In this document: in pieces, positions 35,101 through 45,700 of the stretch
How the letters are laid out: the number at the start of each line of letters is the position of its first letter
How positions within the stretch are numbered: position 1 is the first letter of the stretch
Source: Coniella vitis
Lineage: Eukaryota; Ascomycota; Sordariomycetes; Diaporthales; Schizoparmaceae
Length of the DNA stretch: 64,000 nt
NCBI GenBank assembly: GCA_011317545.1
Contig: WUJK01000006.1
Span: 2,356,001 to 2,420,000, forward strand
Reading direction: 5' to 3'
The notes under the pieces: model-generated
Told to the model about the DNA's origin: nothing
Seen by the model: the letters and a program-made list of their open reading frames with translations, nothing else
Databases searched by the model: none
Made by a program: the position numbers and the translations under genes

Positions 35101-35601
35101 GAATGGCAATCCGATGTCGTTGTGAGCTTGGAGAAGCCACTGCAAGCATGCCTCTCCAGCCTTGGCCTTGACAGTCTTGCCATCCATAATTTCCTTGACT
35201 GCGCCCTCGACAGCTGGCCTAACGTCGTCAATTTTGCACATGGTCACCATGGACTGCACGGCAATCGCACGAAACTTGTCTTTTTGGTCGCCCATCTTGT
35301 CGACGAGCAGCTTCAAAGTCTCCTTGCGCTCATGGCTGATGTACCGGGGTTCCTGTCGCGACAGTCGCGTCAAGAGATGGTTGAGAGATGTAAGTCCGGC
35401 GTGGACAAGGACGCCGTGGGGACTGCGGCAGGCCTTGCGCAGGGCCTCAAAGAGCGGCGCAACACACGCGTCGGGAACATTATGGTGTTTGATGCTGGTC
35501 TTGACTGCGGTGATCTGGGCGACCTTTTCGTCGATGGGCCGGTCGGAAGCGAGGATCCGCTGCAGGGCCTCGACCTGCTCTTCGGTGACTTTCTCAGTCA
35601 T
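32125..35601 (-). CDS. STU1: CLASP-family microtubule protein Stu1
   Basis: A microtubule plus-end and spindle-stabilising protein of the CLASP/Orbit family. Two exons, 35601-34088 and 34027-32125, with a 60-nt intron (GTAAGT donor), give 1138 aa, the usual length for fungal Stu1. The N-terminal third is helical repeat of the TOG type: MTEKVTEEQVEALQRIL, KFRAIAVQSMVTMCKIDD and DPGVRETARNTVIDLFRD. A second CLASP N-terminal domain at about 310-500 includes WKLREQSITRLRRLL and IASQQANVCVDALVGRV. The middle (about 510-850) is Ser/Pro/Arg-rich and basic, as expected for microtubule binding. A C-terminal helical domain ends at RGTAGA. The start has a good context and the N-terminus matches the family. 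It is upstream of, and transcribed away from, the peptidase gene at 36754. Confidence 0.92.
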
Positions 35602-36753
35602 GTCCCTAGAGCCCGCGTAGTGCGGGGACGTGGCGTTAGGTTGAGATGATTCTGCGCAGTAGGTAGGTGGTGGCTAGTATTCGACTGGTGTGTTGAGCGG
35701 TTTCGATTTTGTTCTGTTACAGATGAGCCCCCCAGTACAAGCGCGTGAGCTACAGCTCAGTGTTAGCGAAGCTCTTGTGCCTGAAGCTTCGCGAAAGCGC
35801 GCAGTGGTGATTCTGTGGGTAGAGCCCCTGGGCTAGGCGCAATTCGACAGCGCCAAATGAGTCAACGCGACGGGTACTGACGGACAAGCAGCGGATGGAG
35901 TATTATGTTGTCTCGCGCGATCGAGCGCCTTTGACGGTTTGTCAGCGCTAATGATGGCTTGCAACGAGGAATATTCGAAGAAGCCGTGCGAGAATTCGAG
36001 GAGAAAGGTGACGGGTGGTGGCGTTGTAGGGAGGGCAGAAATGATGAATTTCCAGCAGAGTTCGTGTTTGCAGCAAGCGCAGAGGACGTGCCCAAATTAC
36101 ACATGTACCAGGGTGGGTGCAGAGATACGGCCTCTCGGGGTGGGATGACAACAATAAAGCTCCAGCTCTGGGTAGCCTGCTGCACCTCTGGCCGTTGCCA
36201 GGGGCGCCAGCCTCTACATCTGCGGTACATTGGTACATTGTACTGCTCGGCCCGCAGCAAGACGAGCCGGAAAGCAAGGGACCGGCAGGGTACTACATAG
36301 TATGTATCTGGCTATCCAAGCTGCCTACTACTATGTACTGCTACGTATCGCGCGCCAACCCCGCACTGTCGTTACACCTAATTGCCTAGATAGTGCCTCC
36401 GTGTCAATCAAACGCCAGTCAACACTACTACTACAGGGCTGCGCGAGGCTGGATCTGCGCAAAGGCTCTGAGCGAGTCTCATTGCACTAAGATGAGCCCG
36501 GTGTGGCAATCGAAGCTGCTGGATCTCAAGAAGCACGACACTTGAATTTCTCTCTTTTGGTATTGAGTGTCTCGCAAGTCAGTGCGTTGGCAGATTCAAC
36601 CTCGTCTCTCCTTCTGGTCGGCGCTAAGAATAGGCCCCTTTCCCTGAGAGACTGCAGCGAACATTGACTAGGCAGCAGGCTGTAGCCTCAGCATCCCTTT
36701 TCCTATAAGACAGGCCCCAAGCCCATCTTTTTCCACACGTAAACAACCAGAAC
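35602..36753. other. Divergent promoter region STU1 / peptidase
   Basis: A 1.15-kb gap between divergent starts. It carries a TACTACATAGTA palindrome at 36291 and a further TACTATGTA at 36329. Short frames only. Confidence 0.5.
36291..36337. repeat. Paired TACTATGTA sites in STU1/peptidase promoter
   Basis: The full palindrome in the form TACTACATAGTA at 36291-36302 and TACTATGTA at 36329-36337, in opposite orientations, 26 bp apart. Confidence 0.7.
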
Positions 36754-37707
36754 ATGGCACGATTGCCGCTCACATCCGCAGCGCCTGATCCAGCCTGCAT
36801 CTTCTCCCAACCGACTTCCTCAGCAACCATGGACCAGACAGCCGCCGCACCGCCGACAGCGACTCCCCTCCCCGGGCTGCCACCAGCATCACTCGCAGAC
36901 CAAAGGGCCCAAGCAGCACCTCCAGCGCAAATCCAAGCGCAAGATGAAGAGCATCCCGATCTCGCCATCTTACGCCACATTGTCCAGCTCCCGAAGTTGC
37001 GCCTCAACATCCTCGAGCTTACACACCCAGGGGCATCCCGCTTCCTGGCCGCTGTCAATGCCTCGGACGTCTTTGCTTCAAGTGTCAAGACCGTTCTCAG
37101 CCTTCTTTACCGCTCGTCGCCATCTTCTGCAGCCAACAACAGCAACAATAACGCTGCCATTGCCAGCACCAAGACCATTCTCCCCGGCACCCGCTCCGTA
37201 ACCCTCTTTCTCGAAGACATGTCAGGTGTCGCCTACACCAAAGGCTCAGACCTCGACAATGACCACAAGGAAATCCATTTCTCCCTGCACTACATATCTT
37301 CCATTAAGCGCGCCCCTGATGGTGCCAAGGGCGACGTTACGGGCACCTACGAAATCACTGGCGTGCTTGTCCACGAACTTGTCCACTGCTTCCAGTATAA
37401 TGGCCATGGGACCTGCCCTGGCGGACTGATTGAAGGAATTGCGGACTGGGTACGGCTCAAGGCAAATTTGGGCGCGCCGCACTGGCGGAGGGATAGCCTG
37501 CCGGAGCGGTGGGACCAGGGCTATGAAAAGACGGCGTACTTTCTAGAGTGGCTCGAGGGGCGGTTTGGCGAGGGATCCGTGAGGAGGATCAATGCTACGT
37601 TGAGGACGGAGAGGTATGACAAGGACAAGTTTTGGCAGGGCTTGTTTGGTGATAAGGTTGAAAGTCTTTGGCAGGAATATAGGAAAGCGGCAGGAGCAAA
37701 GGACTAG
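36754..37707 (+). CDS. Basic-secretory-protein-family metallopeptidase
   Basis: A single-exon 317-aa protein. The zinc-site motif HELVHCFQYNG at residues 207-217 has the HExxHxxxxxG pattern, followed by GGLIEGIADWVRLKA, which together with YEKTAYFLEWLEGRFG is characteristic of the plant basic secretory protein (PF04450) family also found in fungi. The substrate in fungi is unknown. No clear signal peptide is visible: the first 65 residues are Ala/Pro-rich, so a cytosolic or unconventional location is possible. A second in-frame ATG at 36829 (MDQTAAAPP) is a plausible start. An Asn-rich patch lies at about residue 130. The gene shares a promoter region with STU1. Confidence 0.85.
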   Translation: MARLPLTSAAPDPACIFSQPTSSATMDQTAAAPPTATPLPGLPPASLADQRAQAAPPAQIQAQDEEHPDLAILRHIVQLPKLRLNILELTHPGASRFLAAVNASDVFASSVKTVLSLLYRSSPSSAANNSNNNAAIASTKTILPGTRSVTLFLEDMSGVAYTKGSDLDNDHKEIHFSLHYISSIKRAPDGAKGDVTGTYEITGVLVHELVHCFQYNGHGTCPGGLIEGIADWVRLKANLGAPHWRRDSLPERWDQGYEKTAYFLEWLEGRFGEGSVRRINATLRTERYDKDKFWQGLFGDKVESLWQEYRKAAGAKD

Positions 37708-38137
37708 GATAGTTCTGTAAATATATGGGAACCTTGGGAGTTTAGAATATGGTTGTCGATAATCCACAGGAATTTGTCGGTACTACCTAGATAGCAATTT
37801 ATAGAGATATGAACCATTGTTGAACAGCGACATATTCTCCGTTGAAACGGCCCGCCAGCTAGGAAACAGAGACACTGGTGCGTTGTGATGTAAGCATTGC
37901 CGAAAGTCTCCACGCCGAGACGAGTAAACTGCTTGACGCTATTGTGAAGAGCTACTGTGTATAAGCGTGCCACTCCGCTTAAGAATCATCCTTAACGCCC
38001 GACAAACTAGATAATAGAAAAAGTGAACCAGTACAGTAAAAGAAATCCAAACGAGTCAACCGAAAAGGAGGGGCTGTCCATCAACTCCTTTCTTTATCCA
38101 ACGAAGAATCTCCTAATTTGCCATAAATCAACAACGT
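37708..38137. other. Convergent 3' flanks of peptidase and membrane-protein gene
   Basis: A 430-bp AT-rich gap between facing stop codons. No gene seen. Confidence 0.55.
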
Positions 38138-39361
38138 CTATGCGTGCTGGGCAACGTGCCGACCATCTTCACTCTCGCTTACAACGCTTCCAACTTCGGT
38201 CCAGCTATGCGCTGGAGTGGGGACGCCATCCTCGTCTTCACTCATGACGTCGTAATACTTTGAGGATCCATTTTGCGAAGAGGCCACATACGGAGTCACG
38301 TCGATACCGGACCCAGCAACAGATGCGGAATCGGTAGGGGTAAGCTGTCCATTGCTGACCAGCTCGCCATCGGACATCTCACTTAGAGGTGCAGTGGGCG
38401 TCACGGGCAGAGGAGAGTAGAAATCGCGGTCAGACTGTTGCTGCTGTGCCCAAGCCTGGATAGAAGCATAGACGTCGTGTCGCTGCTCGTCAGCGGCGTT
38501 GTCGTTGTCCTCCTGGCCTGCAGTCATGTACTCGTACTCGGGAGAAAGGCCTGAAGAGGAAGACGAGATCCCTGAAATTGGTGTTCCATCGACAGTGGCG
38601 GCGGCGGCGGTCACTCCATGCTCAGAAGGGAGGGGAAGGGGGTCAACCGGTACAAGCTCAGCCATCGACTGCGGCGACATGGTCCGAGAAGAAGCCATTG
38701 CTGGTGTGCGCTGAGGAGTGGCATTGTAGATGTCCTGCGACATGATCTCATCTTTTTCCGGCGCAATGTGGGCCTCTTCCAGTTGTTCGTCGTAGTCGAT
38801 TCCGTGTTCGTCTGCAAAGGGGTTGGCGTACAAAGAGGCATTCAGGCCGCGAGCGCCTTCGGTACCTCGACGTCGAAGCAGGCCCTCGTCGCGTGCATTT
38901 TGCAAGTCCGTCCCAGTATTGACGACATAAGAGCCCTTCTCATCCGCGAATTTGTCCTCGGTCAAGAAATCGTCAAAAGTTGTTGAGGACGAGCGAGAAG
39001 ATGAACTCTTTTGCTTCTCGTTCTCGGCAGTCTGTTTTTCCAACTCCCGTGATAATTTCATGGCGTTCCAATAGAGCAGTTCCTCCCGTTGTCTGCGTCG
39101 AGATTCGTCATCCGCATCCATCTCGGAGGACTGGAAGAATCCATCGGCATCTTCGGGTCTATTGAAAAGCGGCTCACCAGTACGCGAAGCGTCTGGTACG
39201 ATGCCATCGCCGAGAGAGTGCAGGGCGAGGGCGATGCGGCGGCGGAGGTCGTTTGCCATACGCTGGAGCTCAGGGCTTTCGTAGATGGCGATGGCGGCGG
39301 CTACCGCCACCGAAGCGACGATCACGCCAGCTGAAATGGCAGCATTGTTAATAGGAGGCAT
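38138..39361 (-). CDS. Fungal single-pass membrane protein, unknown function
   Basis: A single exon of 407 aa that I do not recognise. Residues 8-27 (AISAGVIVASVAVAAAIAIY) form one transmembrane helix close to the N-terminus, suggesting an N-terminal anchor with the rest facing the cytosol or organelle interior. The helix is followed by a short amphipathic stretch (LRRRIALALHSLG), then a charged coil (RRRQREELLYWNAMKLSREL). Motifs such as NPFADEHGID recall NPF-type short linear motifs. The second half is Ser/Glu/Pro-rich and likely disordered, with EVGSVVSESEDG close to the end. The single uninterrupted frame, ATG after an A-rich leader and typical fungal composition support a real gene. No neighbour suggests its function. 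Confidence 0.7.
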   Translation of the reverse strand: MPPINNAAISAGVIVASVAVAAAIAIYESPELQRMANDLRRRIALALHSLGDGIVPDASRTGEPLFNRPEDADGFFQSSEMDADDESRRRQREELLYWNAMKLSRELEKQTAENEKQKSSSSRSSSTTFDDFLTEDKFADEKGSYVVNTGTDLQNARDEGLLRRRGTEGARGLNASLYANPFADEHGIDYDEQLEEAHIAPEKDEIMSQDIYNATPQRTPAMASSRTMSPQSMAELVPVDPLPLPSEHGVTAAAATVDGTPISGISSSSSGLSPEYEYMTAGQEDNDNAADEQRHDVYASIQAWAQQQQSDRDFYSPLPVTPTAPLSEMSDGELVSNGQLTPTDSASVAGSGIDVTPYVASSQNGSSKYYDVMSEDEDGVPTPAHSWTEVGSVVSESEDGRHVAQHA

Positions 39362-39932
39362 GCTATTTTTTTTTAAACGGGGGGAAGGGGCAGTTGCAAG
39401 GTGTTGTTGATAGGATTAAAAGTGCAAGAGGGAAAGGCGCAGCAATTGCAGAGTACAAATGCAGCGCAGCGGGTCAGGTGTGGGGCGACGACCCGGTGTA
39501 AGTGAGAAGGCTAGGTGGCCATGCAAGAAGGGAAACTGCGAAATGCTGATACAAAAGGATAATGAGACCGAAGTTTCGTTGTTCTTCCGAAGATCATGGT
39601 GCAATGCAAGAAGAAGTATCCAGAAGAGCGAGAAACAGGGAGGAGGATTGCGGTTCGAGGTTGTTGCGTGGCTGTTGTCGCCACCAAGGAGGTGGTGCAG
39701 TGGTTGAGTGGCCAAAGCAGCTTGGGCCTCCGCACCATCTGGCAAGGCAGACAATGTGATTCGTACAACAGACAAGTCGTCGAAACGCCCAGCTCACTCG
39801 AGCCCCGCTATGGTTATGGGAAAGCCGCACAAGGGCACGTGCATCAGCCAGGGACACGCGGGCACCCATTGGAGGCCGTCGATGAGCCAAGTCATCCCAA
39901 GTCCAGAATGCTCAACATAAGCAGACACATAC

Positions 39933-40389
39933 CTTTGGCTGCCACTGCTACCGGCATGTTCGAATGAAAAAGGCTGGTGAACGAGCCTGTCGTGGGCACA
40001 GGTACTGCGTAAGAATGTCGACCGGGCCCAAGCCAGGGAAGAATCCCCTGGAACAGATTGATGGGCAGCCTCGTCGACACAAGAGAATCCGAGTCAAAGC
40101 GGGTGGGAAGGAATGGTGATGCCTGGGGAAAGAAGGAAGGAGAGAAAGAAACAAAGAAAGGAACCGGACGTGAGGAGTGACCAGGAGGAGTGTCAATGGT
40201 CCGCTCCGTTTCCCATAGTGCCAGTGTAATTGGAGCAACAATGGCGTAGACATGGGGGGACTGGGACTGCCCGGTACTGGCGGACTTACCTGATGCGGTC
40301 TGAGGTTTAAATGCCCCTCTTCGCGATAACAGATAAGAAGGTACATGGAGTTCCGGGCACTTGACGCGCAGAAACGATGTACCACTCAT
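39933..40389 (-). CDS. Possible small spliced gene, 5' exons only
   Basis: A tentative call. An ATG at 40389 in good context (GCCATGAG) opens a 33-codon exon, basic and free of acidic residues except one, which ends in a textbook donor CAG|GTAAGT at 40290/40289. A phase-compatible acceptor TTCTTACGCAG at 40005 leads to an open stretch (VPVPTTGSFTSLFHSN) that ends in AAAG|GTATGT at 39933. I cannot place the third exon. The N-terminus resembles a mitochondrial presequence. It could also be a chance arrangement; no family is recognised. Confidence 0.25.
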
Positions 40390-41420
40390 GGCCTCGTCAT
40401 TTCGCTTGGGATTCTCCAGCGTCAGCCTCGGGCAGAACTTGAAGAAATGTTGTTGTCAGCCTTGTAGCGTGCTGTCTGTTTTCCACTACCGTTCTTTCCC
40501 CAGTCAGCACAACTCTTGCATCAACCGGTATACCCTGCAGTCAATGAACTCTACGTTACGCACAAGACTAGCTTCTTTCAAGATCAGTAGAAATTTGCTG
40601 ATTCTGATAGCCTGCGTCGTTGGAGGAGGTGACCAGCAAGGCGTCGAGGTAGATGCCATTACGCAATCTGAAGAGTACATCAAACGAGAATGTACGCAGA
40701 GCCAGCGAATAGTTCAGGCAAAAGGTGATCATCGTCCTGCCAGTACATATTTGCATCATCTGAAGCGCTTCGTCTATGAAGACCAGCGACACACTTACTA
40801 TCGTTCGTCAAACATTGCCTTCCTAGGTACGTAGTATTAGGCAAGACTACCATGGATACAGCTGGAGCGACAGCAAAGCCTGAGAGCGTGAAAAAGAAAG
40901 TCTGAGCGTGGGAAACAAGACCACAGGAACTGCCGTAGCCGTTCATCCACCTGACTCGATACACATGTTTCTCAGTTGATAGAAAAGTGCTTGATCCTGT
41001 ACTGATCTACGTACGACGGACAGCACCCGGTGGCTGAGCAATGGGGAGAGACGGCGTTCAGATGTGAGCAGATGTGAGAGTACATAGTATAGTTGCTGGA
41101 TTCGAGCATAAGCACGAGTCGAAGGAGTCCGCTTGGCTCGCTGGAGAATATGAAGTCACTGGTGGAAATCGACTAGGTACCTAAGTAGCCATTGAAGATT
41201 CTGTTGTCAGGTACCAAGGAGGGGTGATAGCACACGCCCTAGGCGTCGACTGACTGATAAGGGCTTATCTCGAATACGCATCTGTCTCAGTGCAAGGCCT
41301 CAAAAGTACTCCACCAATTCCGGGCTACTATAGTTAGTGATATACTATAGTACTACTATGTATGTATCCACGAGTTTTAAGGTACGTGTGGGTACAAACC
41401 ACAATTGCTTTTGCTTGGTC

Positions 41421-41430
41421 CGAATGTTCG
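41421..41430. promoter_or_regulatory. Heat shock element-like site, distal
   Basis: CGAATGTTCG: two perfect alternating nGAAn/nTTCn pentamers, 630 bp upstream of the hsp88 start. Two pentamers alone could arise by chance. Confidence 0.35.
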
Positions 41431-41586
41431 AAAGGGCAAATAAAAACCACAATTATAGAATAACATCCTTAAAACGTCGAAGATATTTCAGCAGTACCAA
41501 AATGCCTACAAGTCCGTCACTACGTACATGGCTCCACTGAAGAAACACCTAGGAGATGCATGGATACTACTGGAAGCCCGCGCTCC

Positions 41587-41606
41587 AGAAGGTTCGCTGA
41601 TGTTCT
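41587..41606. promoter_or_regulatory. Heat shock element, gap type, upstream of hsp88
   Basis: AGAAG-GTTCG-CTGAT-GTTCT: three correctly phased pentamers (nGAAn, nTTCn, gap, nTTCn), 452 bp upstream of the hsp88 ATG. Hsf1 binds such gapped arrays, and Hsp110 genes are known Hsf1 targets, so the site fits its position. Confidence 0.5.
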
Positions 41607-42058
41607 GTGGAAGTCTGCACCCTGTGGCGTTGACGTAGTAAGAGAAGGCTGAGGTCAGGGACGGCGCTAGCAGCATCCCGCAGGCAACGAGCTGGCAGCG
41701 GCGGGCAACCAGTTTTTTCTTTTAACGCTACTTTGTATGGACGGCACGACCGCTAGTGGCCCACCGCAAGTAACAACCACCGTCAAACTCGAGCAACCCA
41801 CCACTGCGTCTTCTTTGCAAGCACAACCACAACCACCCAAGCCGACCTTACCACCACCCACTCATCCTCCTCCCTCCTTCATCATATACCAAGTCTGATT
41901 CTGCGCCCCAGATCGACTACGACTGTAAGCGACAAACACAAAGGTTTACCCAGCACTTGAGAAAGCAAACGGTTTAATTTACAGAAAGCACCAGCTTCCT
42001 TTTTCTTACCCCGCCATACCCATACTCGATCTCAGTTACATACACACAAACCGCCATA

Positions 42059-44780
42059 ATGAGTGTAGTGGGTAAGTCGTGATATTCCTCAGGACAGGCC
42101 GCTCTGGATCCACCTCCATGCTAACGCACACCACCACAGGTGTTGATTTCGGTACCCTTAACACGGTCATTGCCGTCGCAAGGAATCGAGGTGTCGATGT
42201 TGTACGTCTAATTCCCACACGTTCCTCCTGATTGCCCTGCCCTCCTCTGCCCTGCGCAAGTCACATCGTCGACCATGGCCGAGAGAGCCAAGAACTTGTC
42301 GATACGTGGACGTATCGATTCTGACAATTTGATGATCACAGATCGCAAACGAGGTTTCCAACCGTGCTACGCCGTAAGTTCTTCTGAACCGCAAGCCTCT
42401 CCCCAGATCATCGTTCCGCCAATACTGACAAGCTGCTTGTTTGAAACAGATCCCTGGTTGGATTCGGCCCCAAGTCGCGATACCTCGGCGAGACTGCCAA
42501 GACCCAAGAGATCTCCAACCTCAAGAACACCGTCAGCTGTCTGAAGCGTCTGGCCGGTCGCTCCCTGTCGGACCCCGATGTCCAGATCGAGCAGCAATAC
42601 ATCTCGGCGCCCCTGGTCGATGTCAATGGCCAGGTCGGTGCTGAGGTTTCCTACTGCGGCCAGAAGGAGAAGTTCTCTGCTACACAGCTGTGCGCCATGT
42701 TCTTGAGCAAGATCAAGGCCACCACCTCTGCTGAGATCAAGCTGCCTGTTTCCGACATTGTCCTCAGTGTGCCCGCCTGGTTCACCGATATTCAGCGCCG
42801 CGCTCTCATCGATGCCGCCGAGGTTGCTGGTCTCAAGATCCTCCGCCTGATGAACGACACGACCGCTGCTGCTCTTGGCTACGGTATTACCAAGCTCGAC
42901 CTGCCCGGCCCTGAGGAGAAGCCCCGCCGTGTCGCCTTCGTCGATGTGGGCCACAGCAACTACACTTGCTCCATTGTGGAGTTCAAGAAGGGCGAGTTGG
43001 CTGTCAAGGCTACTGCTTGGGACAGACACTATGGTGGCCGAAACCTCGACAAGGCCCTCGTTGACCACCTGCAAAAGGAGTTTTTGGGCAAGTACAAGAT
43101 CGACATCTTCTCCAACCCTAGAGCCGTGGCTCGTGTGCAGGCTGCTGCTGAGAAGACCAAGAAGATCCTGTCTGCCAACCAGCAGGCTCCTCTCAACATT
43201 GAGTCCTTGATGAACGACATTGACGTCTCCGCCATGATCACTCGTCAAGAGTTCGAGGCTCTCATTGAGCCTGTGCTTGCCAAGACTACCGGCCCTCTGG
43301 AGCAAGCTCTGGCCGAGGCCAAGCTGACCAAGGAGGACATTGACGTGATTGAGGTTGTTGGTGGCGGCTCTCGTGTCCCTGCTGTCAAGGAGCGCATCCA
43401 GGCCTTCTTCGGCAAGCCTCTGTCCTTCACCCTCAACCAGGATGAGGCTGCTGCACGTGGTTGCGCTTTCAGCTGCGCCATTCTGTCTCCTGTCTTCAAG
43501 GTCCGTGACTTTGCCGTCCAGGACGCCATCTCTTACCCCATTGAGTTTGCTTGGGAGAAGGCCGCCGACATCCCCGATGAGGACACCAGCTTGGTTGTGT
43601 TCAACAAGGGTGGCATTCTGCCTTCGACCAAGATCCTCACTTTCTACCGCAAGCAGCCTTTCGACCTGGAGGCTCGCTACGTCAAGCCCGAGGACCTTCC
43701 CGGCAAGATCAACCCATGGATCGGTCGTTTCTCGGTCAAGGGCGTTAAGGCCGCCAATGGCCCCGACGACTTCATGATTTGCAAGCTCAAGGCTCGCGTC
43801 AACATTCACGGTGTCTTGAACGTGGAGAGCGGCTACTACGTCGAGGACCAAGAAGTGGAGGAGCCTATTCCCGAAGAGGATGCCAAGAAAGAGGACGGAG
43901 AGAAGAAGGACCCTGATGTGAGTGATTTGGCGACTATGAATTTGAATGAATCGTTTACAACATCGCCTGTCAAGCGGAAGCCATCAACATCCCCACGTAT
44001 GGGAGCTGATGGTGCCACCGTTGAAGCAAAACGCAGGCGGCCCTCTACTGTACACGGTGACAGCAACAACGCTGCATCAGTTTCACGGTTCGCGAATGAA
44101 GAAGAACGAGACGAGCTAACATATTCAAAGGCCATGGACACCGACAAGCCCAAGACTCGCAAGGTCAAGAAGCAGGTCCGCAAGGGCGACCTGCCCATTG
44201 TTGCCGGCACCGCATCCCTGGATGACAACGGCAAGAATGCGCTGACCGAGAAGGAGGCTGCCATGGTTATGGAGGACAAGCTCGTTGCCGACACCGAGGA
44301 GAAGAAGAATGAGCTTGAGACTTATATCTACGAGCTCCGCAACAAGCTCGACGACCAGTACGCCGAATTTGCCACCGACGAGGAGAAGGAGAAGATCAAG
44401 GCCAAGCTGGAGGCAACCGAGGTGAGTTTGAATCTATAAGTTTCAGACTTATCGATGTGTATACTAATTTCTTGTAGGACTGGCTCTATGATGAGGGTGA
44501 CGACACCACCAAGGCCGTCTACATTGCCAAGATGGACGAGATCCGCGCCATGGCTGGCCCTATTGTGCAAAAGCATTTTGAGAAGGTCGAGAAGGAGAGA
44601 CAAGAGGTCCAGGCCCGCGTTGACGCCGAGAAGGCCGCTAAGAAGGCTGCCGAGGAGGAGGCCCGCAAGCAGGCCGAGGCTGACAAGGCCGCTCAGGAGA
44701 ATGCGGCCAAGGGCGACGCTGAGATGACGGATGCCGACGCCCCCAAGGCCGAGGTCGAGGAGGCTGAGGACCCCAAATAG
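42059..44780 (+). CDS. hsp88: Hsp110-family chaperone Hsp88/Sse1
   Basis: A cytosolic Hsp110, the nucleotide exchange factor for Hsp70 and a holdase for unfolded proteins. Six exons: 42059-42071, 42140-42201, 42342-42373, 42450-43917, 44131-44421 and 44478-44780, giving 722 aa, the size of fungal Hsp88. The first exons encode MSVVGVDFGTLNTVIAVARN, the first phosphate-binding loop, and NEVSNRATPSLVGFG. Further landmarks are SVPAWFTDIQRRALIDAA, MNDTTAAALGYGI, FVDVGHSNYTCSIVEF and VVGGGSRVPAVKERI. The C-terminal exon gives DWLYDEGDDTTKAVY and a long Lys/Glu/Ala helix. The intron 43918-44130 is 213 nt, in frame and free of stops, with donor GTGAGT and branch CTAAC; I treat it as an intron because its translation is unlike the family, and removal joins PD to AMDTDKPKTRKVKKQ. 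Three tiny 5' exons (13, 62 and 32 nt) are typical of fungal Hsp70-class genes. Heat-shock elements lie upstream. Confidence 0.95.
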
Positions 44781-45700
44781 AGTGAAGGCCGCAGCTTCGA
44801 TAACCCAATGGTTCTGGATTGACGGATTTTAAAGTACAATTATTGGAATGGGGAAAAATATCGGAAAAGGGGGGCAAGGGGGCAGCATTTGTCATTGTGT
44901 GACGACAGGATGAACACTCAACAACCAAAGCAAATAGAGGATCCATGATTGTTTCTTGTTTTCTTTTCTTTTTTTCTTCTCTTTTCATTTTCCAGTTAAC
45001 GTTGATGTCAAATATCCAATCTTGCTACGTGGGCTCCTGGGGAAGGAAATGAATTCAAGGAATTTTGCAGGGGATCAGTCCATATCAAAGAAATTGCTCA
45101 TAGAATATGAAGGAGAGATGGACATCAGGAAGATGAGGATGAATCCAGAATGAAAGTGGTCTTGATCGTGTCGATGTTTGCTTGTAATGCTGTCTGGTGA
45201 TAAATGATGAACCAGCTCTGCTCTTCGTCCAACATACAAGTTCTGCATACAAGTATAACATGAAACAATCGACGATAGTTGATCTGCACCATACAGTTGT
45301 GTGATATCAAAATTATACAAGTTGACTGATATAACATACACCATATAATACATGATAGCAAGTAAAGAAAAGGCTTTGATAACCGTGGAGAAGGAATCCG
45401 AACAAGACGACCCAACAAATCAAAGGTCTCAAAATGCACTTTTTGTATTTTTGTACCCTAAGGACGCCACACCTAAGCATGGATAAATAATAGCCCAACT
45501 ATGTCTTTTCCCTGTGTCTCGGATCTTTCTCTTTTCATCTCTCTGGACAACGCAGACATGCTCGCTTCAACACACCATCCTATGCTCTCTCTTCGAAATA
45601 TCGAAAAGGAGAAAAGAGATTACGCAAAGCACAAATCTATTTCTTTCTCCTTATCGTCTGTCACGACTCACCCTTCCTTCATCAACAACACCGCCTTCAT
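44781..45700. other. Convergent 3' flanks of hsp88 and eIF5B
   Basis: A 0.9-kb AT-rich gap between facing stops; only short frames. No gene seen. Confidence 0.55.

Larger units (their letters stand above)
39362..42058. other. Gene-poor region upstream of membrane protein and hsp88
   Basis: A 2.7-kb gap. It may hold one small spliced gene (39933-40389, listed separately). TACTATGTA sites occur at 41081 and 41354, and heat-shock-element-like sites at 41421 and 41587. The last 150 bases before the hsp88 ATG are pyrimidine- and CA-rich, as expected of a highly expressed 5' leader. Confidence 0.45.

Noticed and set aside
42367..43851. 494-codon minus-strand frame
   Set aside because: Antisense shadow of hsp88, rich in Leu/Val/Asp as expected from reading the complement of a codon-biased gene.
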